NCBI GenBank assembly: GCA_022482625.1
Contig: JAKVOU010000001.1
Coordinates: forward strand, 124,001 to 188,000
DNA from: Spirochaetia bacterium
GTDB taxonomy: Bacteria; Spirochaetota; Spirochaetia; Sphaerochaetales; Sphaerochaetaceae
Direction of reading: 5' to 3'
Length of the DNA: 64,000 bases
This document shows, piece by piece, positions 36,438 to 43,170 of the stretch. The position numbers and the translations under genes were made by a program. The first letter of the stretch is position 1. Every line of letters begins with the position of its first letter. The notes under the pieces are model-generated. The model was given only the letters and a program-made list of their open reading frames with translations, searched no databases and was not told the DNA's origin.

Positions 36438-37466
36438 ATGAAAAGACTTACTAGGGTGGCAGTGGCTTTGTCCTGCCTGTTGATGGCCCTTCCGCTTTTT
36501 GCCCAAGGGACAAGTGAGACGACTTCTTCAGCGGATGAAGTGTATGTATACTCCATCATGCCGGAGAAATATGCGTCAAAGGTCTTTGAAGAATTTACAA
36601 AGGATACAGGCGTCAAAGTCAATTTCGTAAGGATGTCTTCAGGAGAAGCCTTGTCCAGGATCATAGCTGAAAAGAACAATCCCCAGGTAGACTGCTTATG
36701 GGGTGGCCCGTCGGATACTTATGATGCCGGCGTAGAAAAGGGCGTATTTGCCCAGTATAAACCAGCAGAAGCTGACAAGATTCCTGCAAATTATCGTTCC
36801 GCGGACGGTTACTGGACGGGTATCGGTATCATTCCGTTGACTTTCCTTTCGAATACGGATTTTTTGAAGAGTCATAATATCGAGGCGCCGACAAGCTGGC
36901 AGGATCTGCTTGATCCAGTCTATAAGAACGGACTGCAGATGGCAGATGCCAGGACTTCAGGAACAGCCACCGAAAGAATCTATACATTGGTCAAGGTCTT
37001 TGGTGAAGACGGTGCCTTTGCGTATCAGAAGAAACTGAACAAGAACGTACAGCTCTATACCAAGAGCGGTGCAGGTGGAGCCCTTCCCGTTGCAAACGGA
37101 CAGGCTGCTGCCGGTATCTTCTATCTTGTAGACTCCCTTGATATCGTCCATCAGGGTTATCCATTGGTGGTGACTTACCCGAAGGAAGGTGTGACCTATG
37201 GAGTCGAAGGTGCCGGTATCCTGACAGGATGCAAGCATCCTGAGGCTGCAAAGAAACTGATGGATTGGGCTTCTTCCAAGCGTTTGGGCGAAGTCATGGT
37301 AGCAAATGATATCTGCTACATTCCTACCAGGACAGATGTTGCGGTCAGCGATCCTGCATTGGATATGTCAAAAGTCAAGCTCATTCAGGCTGACAGTGCT
37401 TGGAAGGGTAAAAACCGCACCAAGTTCGTACAACGTTTTGTGGATGAAATAATCCAACAACAGTAA
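36438..37466 (+). CDS. Ferric-iron-type ABC transporter substrate-binding protein (AfuA/FbpA-like)
   Basis: 342 residues with signal peptide MKRLTRVAVALSCLLMALPLFA. Extracellular solute-binding family 1/FbpA-like blocks are VYSIMPEKYASKVFEEF, FVRMSSGEALSRIIAEK, DCLWGGPSDTYDAG and IPLTFLSNTDFL. AfuA/BitB-like proteins of spirochaetes such as Brachyspira are the nearest known type. The ligand may be ferric iron, but phosphorylated sugars or phosphonates are bound by close relatives. AAGGAG lies upstream. First gene of an operon with the permease-ATPase frame and a LytTR pair. Confidence 0.85.
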   Translation: MKRLTRVAVALSCLLMALPLFAQGTSETTSSADEVYVYSIMPEKYASKVFEEFTKDTGVKVNFVRMSSGEALSRIIAEKNNPQVDCLWGGPSDTYDAGVEKGVFAQYKPAEADKIPANYRSADGYWTGIGIIPLTFLSNTDFLKSHNIEAPTSWQDLLDPVYKNGLQMADARTSGTATERIYTLVKVFGEDGAFAYQKKLNKNVQLYTKSGAGGALPVANGQAAAGIFYLVDSLDIVHQGYPLVVTYPKEGVTYGVEGAGILTGCKHPEAAKKLMDWASSKRLGEVMVANDICYIPTRTDVAVSDPALDMSKVKLIQADSAWKGKNRTKFVQRFVDEIIQQQ

Positions 37467-37477
37467 TATCGGCCTAT

Positions 37478-37496
37478 CCGGGGCCTTGGGCCCCGG
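37478..37496 (+). repeat. Perfect GC-rich hairpin between binding protein and permease genes
   Basis: CCGGGGCC (37478-37485) and GGCCCCGG (37489-37496) are separated by TTG. No T run follows, so it is more likely an mRNA-stabilising or processing hairpin than a terminator. Confidence 0.65.
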
Positions 37497-37523
37497 AAAT
37501 ATTACTTCAGTGGAGGTCTTCCT

Positions 37524-40319
37524 TTGGTAAAATCAGGAACAACTACTTCTTCTGGAAAGGTATCCATGCTGAAACGGGATCCTTCCCTTTTTGCCTTTCT
37601 TGTCATCATATGGATCTGCCTAGGCATATTCGTACTGTTTCCATTCATAAAACTTTTTGCATCAGCCTTTATCGTTGATGGTCATTTTTCTTTCCAGCAG
37701 ATAAGCAGTAACCTTGGTGACCGATATACGCTCAAGGCCTTGTTTGATTCTCTGATATTGGCAATAGCCGTTTCAGTGAGCGGTACTTTCATCGGGTACT
37801 TGTTTGCCCTTATCATTACCAGGACCACTGTCCCGAAGGCTATGAAGGTACTGATTTCAATGGTTACGTTGCTACCGTTGATCTCACCGCCTTTTACCAG
37901 CAGTATTTCCCTGACTCTTGCACTTGGACCCAACGGTACGCTTCTCAAGCTCCTGGGCATAAGGAACCTGAGCCTATACGGTTTCCTTGGGACATGGATT
38001 TCAGAAACATTGACCTATTTCCCAGTTGCTTTCATGATTATCTCAGCAGTGCTGAATACAATGAACGCTTCATTGGATGATGCTGCGATGTCCCTTGGTG
38101 CTACAAAATCAAGGATACTCAGGACGGTTACGCTTCCACTTTCAGTTCCTGCCATCGGTAATTCAGTATTGTTGCTTTTCGGTTCGTCACTTGCCGATTT
38201 TGCAACTCCCCTTATCCTTGGGGGACAAGGTTTTCCTGTATTGCCGACACAGGCATACCTGCAGATTACCGGTTTGTTCGATATCCATGGCGGCGCTTCA
38301 ATTTCATTCCTGCTGTTGGTACCGGCGTTGATTGTATTCTGGATGCAGAGGATGATGGTCGGAAACAAAAGTTTCGTGACTGTCACGGGTAAGAACGGAG
38401 CACAGTCTGATTTTGTCAGACTGCCGACGGCTGTAAGTATAGTCATGTGGACTTTTTGTTCAATTGTCATTGCCTTTATCCTTTACCTGTACTTCATTAT
38501 TTTCTGGGGATCGTTGGTAAAGACTTGGGGAGTGGACAATTCCATAACCTTTGAGAATTACAAGTATGTATTTACCTTTGGAGTCAAAGCCATTGCCGAT
38601 ACGCTCAAGATCGGTTTCGTGGCTACGGTACTGGGTAGCCTACTCAGTGTGGTGATCGGCTATATCATCCAACGAAAACAGTTTGCCGGCAGACGTCTGC
38701 TGGATGTCATCAGCCTTCTCAACTACGCGCTTCCTGGGACTGTGGTAGGTATTGCCTATATAATTGCTTTCAATGACAAGCCGATAGTCCTGACGGGTAC
38801 CATGACCATTTTGGTGACAGCCTATATGTTCCGGTACTATGCGACAGGGATCCGGTCCGTCATGACTTCTCTTCAGCAGATTGATCCAGCTTTGGAGGAG
38901 GCTTCGATGAGTTTGGGGGCATCCTCGGTACGGACATTCAGCCAGATAACGGTACCGCTTATCATTCCTGCTGTCCTGGCGGGCATGAGGTATCTGTTCA
39001 TCCATTGCATGACGGCAATCAGCGCTACGATATTCCTGGTATCTGTCCGGTGGACATTGCTGACCACAAGGATCTTGGAATCGATGACGGAACTTCAGTT
39101 TTCCCAAGCATGTGCTTTTTCTGTAGTCTTGATCATCATCGTGTTCCTTGCAGATGCCCTGATGAATCCTGATGCTCAACCTATATTCCAACCATTTCAG
39201 GGAAAATGCCAAGGAGGTAAGATGATGGATGATTATGCGCTCAAGATTGAAAATGTATCGAAGGTATTCAGCAAAGGTTCTGAAAACGTCCGTGCGGTAG
39301 ATAAGGCGAACATTTTCGTAAGACAAGGGGAAATGGTTACGTTCCTTGGTCCTTCGGGTTGTGGCAAGACGACGACGTTGCGTATGGTTGCCGGTTTCGA
39401 GCTGCCTACCGAAGGCAAGATTACCATAAAGGGAAAGGATGTGACCGCTATTGCCGTCAATAAGAGAGGTGTGGGGTTTGTATTCCAGAACTATGCACTT
39501 TTTCCTCATATGACAATCTACAACAATGTAGCTTATGGACTCAGGTCCCAGAAGATGGATGAGGGAAAGATCAGACAGAAAGTGGAAGAATCCTTGGAAC
39601 TTGTCGGACTGAAGGCTGCGGAAAGAAGATATCCGAATGAACTGTCAGGTGGAGAGCAGCAAAGGGTAGCCTTGGCGAGAGTCATCGTGATGGAGCCTTC
39701 CCTGTTGCTGATGGATGAACCTCTTTCCAATCTTGATGCCAAGCTTCGTATACGTATGAGGACTGAGATAAGGAAACTGCAGAAAAAGCTTGGCATTACC
39801 TGCCTATATGTAACACATGACCAGGCTGAGGCACTTACCGTAGCTGACAGGATTGTCGTCATGAGCCGTGGTAAGGTGGAACAGATAGGCACACCGCTTG
39901 AAATCTACAGCAAGCCGAAGACAACCTTTGTTGCTGATTTCATCGGACAGGCAAACATCCTCAAATGCGAAACTGAGGAAGACCATGGAAGCAGCGTTAC
40001 CGTATTGCTTCCAGGAGGCATTCCTTTTACCGCAAACAAAGTCGAAGTGTCTGAATCGAAATTCAGCAGAGGGACGACTGTCAGTCTTATTATACGACCG
40101 GAGAACATAAAAATCCTTGACAGGGAAGAAGGAAAGGTAAAAGCTACGGTAGTGACGGCAATCTTCGTAGGTTCGCATACTGAATACGAACTCCAGCTGG
40201 AACCTGGAAAGATTATCCAAGCATCAGTGGCGTTTCATCTCAGGGGAAAACTTTACAGTGAAGGAGATGCAGTCAGCCTTGAATTTGACGATGAGGCTGC
40301 CCTTGTCCTTGACGAGTGA
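37524..40319 (+). CDS. ABC permease (AfuB/FbpB-like) running in frame into its ATPase
   Basis: 931 residues from a TTG at 37524 (GGAGG, 7-nt gap); an ATG at 37566 is an alternative. Residues 1-555 are a double FbpB/AfuB permease with about 12 helices and two EAA loops (LDDAAMSLGATKSRIL and LEEASMSLGASSVRTF). The remainder is a full ATPase. The junction reads ADALMNPDAQPIFQP. Shifting one base there gives MLNLYSNHFRENAKEVR and a stop overlapping the ATPase ATG, the expected native permease end. So the fusion probably results from a one-base insertion near 39165-39172, real or a sequencing error. The operon context supports uptake of the ligand bound by the upstream protein. Confidence 0.75.
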   Translation: MVKSGTTTSSGKVSMLKRDPSLFAFLVIIWICLGIFVLFPFIKLFASAFIVDGHFSFQQISSNLGDRYTLKALFDSLILAIAVSVSGTFIGYLFALIITRTTVPKAMKVLISMVTLLPLISPPFTSSISLTLALGPNGTLLKLLGIRNLSLYGFLGTWISETLTYFPVAFMIISAVLNTMNASLDDAAMSLGATKSRILRTVTLPLSVPAIGNSVLLLFGSSLADFATPLILGGQGFPVLPTQAYLQITGLFDIHGGASISFLLLVPALIVFWMQRMMVGNKSFVTVTGKNGAQSDFVRLPTAVSIVMWTFCSIVIAFILYLYFIIFWGSLVKTWGVDNSITFENYKYVFTFGVKAIADTLKIGFVATVLGSLLSVVIGYIIQRKQFAGRRLLDVISLLNYALPGTVVGIAYIIAFNDKPIVLTGTMTILVTAYMFRYYATGIRSVMTSLQQIDPALEEASMSLGASSVRTFSQITVPLIIPAVLAGMRYLFIHCMTAISATIFLVSVRWTLLTTRILESMTELQFSQACAFSVVLIIIVFLADALMNPDAQPIFQPFQGKCQGGKMMDDYALKIENVSKVFSKGSENVRAVDKANIFVRQGEMVTFLGPSGCGKTTTLRMVAGFELPTEGKITIKGKDVTAIAVNKRGVGFVFQNYALFPHMTIYNNVAYGLRSQKMDEGKIRQKVEESLELVGLKAAERRYPNELSGGEQQRVALARVIVMEPSLLLMDEPLSNLDAKLRIRMRTEIRKLQKKLGITCLYVTHDQAEALTVADRIVVMSRGKVEQIGTPLEIYSKPKTTFVADFIGQANILKCETEEDHGSSVTVLLPGGIPFTANKVEVSESKFSRGTTVSLIIRPENIKILDREEGKVKATVVTAIFVGSHTEYELQLEPGKIIQASVAFHLRGKLYSEGDAVSLEFDDEAALVLDE
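39222..40319 (+). CDS. Ferric-iron/polyamine-type ABC ATPase (FbpC/PotA-like), internal start
   Basis: 365 residues from the ATG at 39222, preceded by AAGGAGG with a 4-nt gap inside the 931-codon frame; such a strong site implies an independent start. Walker A is GPSGCGKTTTLR, signature LSGGEQQRVALA, Walker B LLLMDEPLSNLD, H-loop VTHDQAEALT. A C-terminal TOBE-like domain (about residues 270-365) contains RPENIKIL and VVTAIFVGSHTEYEL. It powers the permease encoded just before it. Confidence 0.85.
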   Translation: MMDDYALKIENVSKVFSKGSENVRAVDKANIFVRQGEMVTFLGPSGCGKTTTLRMVAGFELPTEGKITIKGKDVTAIAVNKRGVGFVFQNYALFPHMTIYNNVAYGLRSQKMDEGKIRQKVEESLELVGLKAAERRYPNELSGGEQQRVALARVIVMEPSLLLMDEPLSNLDAKLRIRMRTEIRKLQKKLGITCLYVTHDQAEALTVADRIVVMSRGKVEQIGTPLEIYSKPKTTFVADFIGQANILKCETEEDHGSSVTVLLPGGIPFTANKVEVSESKFSRGTTVSLIIRPENIKILDREEGKVKATVVTAIFVGSHTEYELQLEPGKIIQASVAFHLRGKLYSEGDAVSLEFDDEAALVLDE

Positions 40320-40408
40320 TATATGAAAGTCCTGGAGGCTGCAATGATTGCGGCAGGAAATGCTGATCAGATAGAGATAGTCTTTGGAGGAAGAGGTTTG
40401 GCGGGTCG

Positions 40409-40861
40409 ATGGACGTACAGTTGATTTGTGGCGTTGAGAATAGAGCAAGGTTACAGAAAGAACTTGAAGAAAAAGGCTTTGTCATCAAAGATAAGGCAGC
40501 CTTCATATTCTATGAGGCAAACTTTTCTGCCAAGAAATTTATCTTTGCCCAGGATGCCCGGCAAGCAATCTCCATGCTGAAGTTTGAAGATATCCTCTAT
40601 TTTGAAAGTTTTGACGGTGAGACCTTTGCCGTAACCTTCGATGGTAAATATACGGTAAGGGAAAAATTGTATGAACTGGAAGAACAGTTGGTGCTGAGAG
40701 ATTTCTGCAGGATTAGCAAATCGGATATCGTGAACCTGGTCAGGATTGTAAAGATCATTCCCTGGATAGGTTGCAAGCTCTTGCTGGAATTGGAAAATGG
40801 TGACCGGGTAACGGTCACCAGGACCTATTATGATGATTTCAAGAAGAGGATCGGCCTGTGA
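40409..40861 (+). CDS. LytTR-domain transcriptional regulator
   Basis: 150 residues. The C-terminal 95 are a LytTR DNA-binding domain: LKFEDILYFESFDGETFAV, REKLYELEEQL, FCRISKSDIVNLVRI and the final beta-hairpin ELENGDRVTVTRTYYDDFKK. No receiver domain is present, as in LytTR regulators paired with a membrane partner, which is encoded next. It follows the iron-type ATPase by 90 bp and may share its transcript. Confidence 0.87.
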   Translation: MDVQLICGVENRARLQKELEEKGFVIKDKAAFIFYEANFSAKKFIFAQDARQAISMLKFEDILYFESFDGETFAVTFDGKYTVREKLYELEEQLVLRDFCRISKSDIVNLVRIVKIIPWIGCKLLLELENGDRVTVTRTYYDDFKKRIGL

Positions 40862-41298
40862 TGAAAGACATGCTGTATGAACCGCTCGTTTGCCTGGGGC
40901 TTGGTTTTGTTTTTTCCATTGCCATTGTCTTCTATTACTGCAATGGATTGGGAAATGCCATGTTGATCGTCGAGGGAACCATTTTGATAGCCCTTGTCAT
41001 CTGGGTAATGGAAAAACTCATGATGTTGCTGTTTCTTAAGACAAATTTGCCCGTGTTTCTCAGGGTGACAGTCAATTTCTCAGCAGATCTGCTTCTTTTC
41101 TTCTTTTGCTTTAAGATTACGTCGTTCCTTGCCTTTTCCCGTATGGTTGACTATAAGATATTCATTGTTCTGCTTGCTCCGTCCCTGCTGATAGGGGATG
41201 TCATGGTGGAACAACATTTCAACAGAAAGATGGCCCATTTCAATGATACGTTCAAAGCAAAGAGATTTTCTCACCAAAGCAAGGATGGAAATATCTGA
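40861..41298 (+). CDS. Four-helix membrane protein paired with the LytTR regulator (DUF3021-like)
   Basis: 145 residues starting at the ATG that overlaps the LytTR stop (TGATG). Four hydrophobic helices are visible (LVCLGLGFVFSIAIVFYY, MLIVEGTILIALVIWV, FSADLLLFFFCFKITSFL, IFIVLLAPSLLIGDVM), followed by a charged cytosolic tail. Size, topology and position match the membrane inhibitors of LytTR regulatory systems. It probably holds the regulator at the membrane until a signal arrives. A terminator follows. Confidence 0.72.
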   Translation: MKDMLYEPLVCLGLGFVFSIAIVFYYCNGLGNAMLIVEGTILIALVIWVMEKLMMLLFLKTNLPVFLRVTVNFSADLLLFFFCFKITSFLAFSRMVDYKIFIVLLAPSLLIGDVMVEQHFNRKMAHFNDTFKAKRFSHQSKDGNI

Positions 41299-41310
41299 GT
41301 AAACAAAATA

Positions 41311-41340
41311 AAAAGCATCCGTCTGTAGGATGCTTTTTTT
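41311..41340. terminator. Bidirectional terminator between the LytTR pair and tRNA-Pro
   Basis: AGCATCC (41314-41320) and GGATGCT (41328-41334) with flanking A and T runs can end transcription from both sides. Confidence 0.85.
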
Positions 41341-41388
41341 CAGTCTGATGATATCTCATCAGAAAATCAGGTGTAAATATACTGATAT

Positions 41389-41461
41389 TCGGGATGAAAG
41401 GACTCGAACCTTCGATATCTTGCTCCCAAAGCAAGCGCCATAGCCGCTAGGCGACATCCCG
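41389..41461 (-). tRNA. tRNA-Pro(TGG)
   Basis: The reverse strand gives acceptor CGGGATG pairing with CATCCCG, discriminator A and no encoded CCA. The anticodon stem-loop is CTTGC-TTTGGGA-GCAAG with anticodon TGG, and the T loop contains GGTTCGAGTCC. All stems close. Confidence 0.95.
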
Positions 41462-41518
41462 CAACGAGGGTGAGTATACTTGGTTGCTAAAGTTTTGGTC
41501 AATAGGTAAAGTGAAAAA

Positions 41519-42160
41519 ATGAAAAAGTCAGAATTTATTTATCAGGTATATGTACTGCTTGACGCCAATTCACCGAAGACGATTACGTTTCTTGACCGAA
41601 GGGAACCTTTCCAGTTTCTCATTTCAGTCATCTTGTCTGCGCAGACGACGGACCAGACTGTCAACCAGGTAGTACCGGCCTTGTTTGCCAGGTATCCTGA
41701 TGCCGTTTCATTGGCTTCGGCTGATTATGAAGAAGTCTGCAATCTGATCAGACGGACCGGTTTCTATCGGAACAAGGCCAAGAATATCATTGCTTGCAGC
41801 AAGGCACTTGCAGGAGGAAGAATACCAGATACCATCGAGGAACTGGTCAAGCTTCCTGGAGTGGGACGGAAGACTGCCAATTGTGTCGTCGGCGACATCT
41901 ATCAGGGAAGTGCCGTGATTGTCGATACACATGTAAAACGGGTACTGAAGCGTTTGGGCTTCACTTCTTCATCCGATCCTGACCGCATAGAAGCACAGGT
42001 GCGGGCTTCCCTTGCAGAAGAGTACCTATATCGATTTTCAATGATAGTCAATCTGCATGGCAGGCTTATCTGCCATGCCCGCAAGCCGGATTGTGCTCAT
42101 TGTCCTCTTGCAAGGCTTTGTCCTTCGAAAGATGTCGTTGGTCAAGAAGGTGCCAGATGA
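41519..42160 (+). CDS. nth: Endonuclease III (DNA glycosylase/AP lyase)
   Basis: 213 residues, normal length. The helix-hairpin-helix LPGVGRKTANCVVGD contains the catalytic Lys, VDTHVKRV holds the catalytic Asp, and CHARKPDCAHCPLARLC is the CX6CX2CX5C 4Fe-4S loop. It removes oxidised pyrimidines from DNA and nicks the abasic site. Its 3' end overlaps a possible convergent gene by about 95 bp. Confidence 0.96.
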   Translation: MKKSEFIYQVYVLLDANSPKTITFLDRREPFQFLISVILSAQTTDQTVNQVVPALFARYPDAVSLASADYEEVCNLIRRTGFYRNKAKNIIACSKALAGGRIPDTIEELVKLPGVGRKTANCVVGDIYQGSAVIVDTHVKRVLKRLGFTSSSDPDRIEAQVRASLAEEYLYRFSMIVNLHGRLICHARKPDCAHCPLARLCPSKDVVGQEGAR

Positions 42161-42605
42161 CGCCTCCTGCATCGAGGAATCTGACGGAGTAGCATTCCAG
42201 CCGGAAATCGGTAAGGACAGGGCGGAAGTCCGTTGCTGCTGCAGCAGGGAACAGAAACGGTACAGCTGATTCCAATTGAGGCAGCAATGCCTTGAGGCAG
42301 TCATTGTCATTTGGAGAGGATGCAACGTTCGGCTGTCTGTCCGGTTCATCAGCTTTCAACACTTGCAGCAAGGGCGTGAGCTTATGCAGGTCTGCAGCAC
42401 TTCCTGTCTCGAATTTCCCATTGATTGCAGGCAGTCCTTTTGGAATAGCTGAAAGGTGTGTCTGCATAAGGAAAAGGGCAGGCGGAAGCATCAAGGACAG
42501 TCCTTGTCCGCTGGTTCTGAAATATGTTCGTCTTTTGGCTGTCCATTGGCGTCTGTCTCCATCGTTCAGCCTAAAGCCCAGAAGGTTAAGTGTATATTGA
42601 GACAT
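42066..42605 (-). CDS. Hypothetical protein overlapping the end of nth
   Basis: 179 residues from the ATG at 42605; a further start lies 12 codons upstream. It has no recognised family and no membrane segment. Readable parts are SQYTLNLLGFRLNDGDRRQW, LPPALFLMQTHLSAIPKG and DFRPVLTDFRLECYSVRF. The last 30 codons are antisense to nth, so the C-terminus may be an artefact of an eroded stop. Kept because codon choice resembles the neighbours and nothing else fills this 640-bp gap. Confidence 0.45.
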   Translation of the reverse strand: MSQYTLNLLGFRLNDGDRRQWTAKRRTYFRTSGQGLSLMLPPALFLMQTHLSAIPKGLPAINGKFETGSAADLHKLTPLLQVLKADEPDRQPNVASSPNDNDCLKALLPQLESAVPFLFPAAAATDFRPVLTDFRLECYSVRFLDAGGVIWHLLDQRHLSKDKALQEDNEHNPACGHGR

Positions 42606-42827
42606 GGAGACAGCATACCTCTGTCGGCTATACAGTTGCAAGGGGAAATCTTTCGACTTGTTGTGCTGAGGTATTTACATAACCTCGATTATTTGGTATT
42701 TTGCTCTAAGTTGAGTCCTTGCTGTCCGACGTTCTTGCGTTATGCTCACAGAATAGGGTTTTCTGTGCAGGATGGACCGGATAGCTTCAACAGCAGCAAA
42801 TTAATGTGAGTGAAGGTGGATATAAGT

Positions 42828-43058
42828 ATGGCTCGTAGATGTGAAATTTGCGGTAAAGGCCCTGTAGTTGGGAACAATGTGCCAAGGAAAGGCCAGGCGA
42901 AGAAGAAAGGTGGTGTCGGCCAACATATCGGCGTAAAGACAAAGCGCGTATTCCGACCCAATTTGGTTTCTGTGAAAGCAATTGTCAATGGCAGTCCCCG
43001 TACGATCAAAGTATGTGCACGTTGCCTTCGCAGTGGTGCAGTCGAGAAACTTTCATAA
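42828..43058 (+). CDS. rpmB: 50S ribosomal protein L28
   Basis: 76 residues from the ATG at 42828 (AAGGTGG upstream). MARRCEICGKGP and VCARCLR supply two CXXC pairs, so this is the zinc-binding C+ form; TKRVFRPNL and the basic middle are typical of L28. It is part of the large ribosomal subunit. Monocistronic, with its own terminator. Confidence 0.95.
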   Translation: MARRCEICGKGPVVGNNVPRKGQAKKKGGVGQHIGVKTKRVFRPNLVSVKAIVNGSPRTIKVCARCLRSGAVEKLS

Positions 43059-43082
43059 GTTTCTGTTTGGCACAAGCAAGAG

Positions 43083-43109
43083 AAAAAGAGCCCGAGAAGG
43101 GCTCTTTTT
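43083..43109 (+). terminator. Terminator of rpmB
   Basis: AAAAAGAGCCC and GGGCTCTTTTT form a perfect 11-bp stem around GAGAA. Confidence 0.9.
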
Positions 43110-43170
43110 CACACTTGGAACTTTTGTTTGATGTTTTGTTCATTATGTTGAAACTGAGGGAGAGATGTTG

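Noticed and set aside
38640-39509. Open frame of 289 codons on the minus strand across the permease-ATPase junction
   Set aside because: Antisense to well-conserved ABC motifs; composition is Arg/His/Cys-rich as expected for a shadow frame.
40323-40424. 33-codon frame between the ATPase and LytTR genes
   Set aside because: No ribosome site, overlaps the LytTR start and has no recognisable feature.
41341-41380. Dyad of ATGATATCTCATC words near tRNA-Pro
   Set aside because: Short and imperfect; no plausible role beyond the neighbouring terminator.
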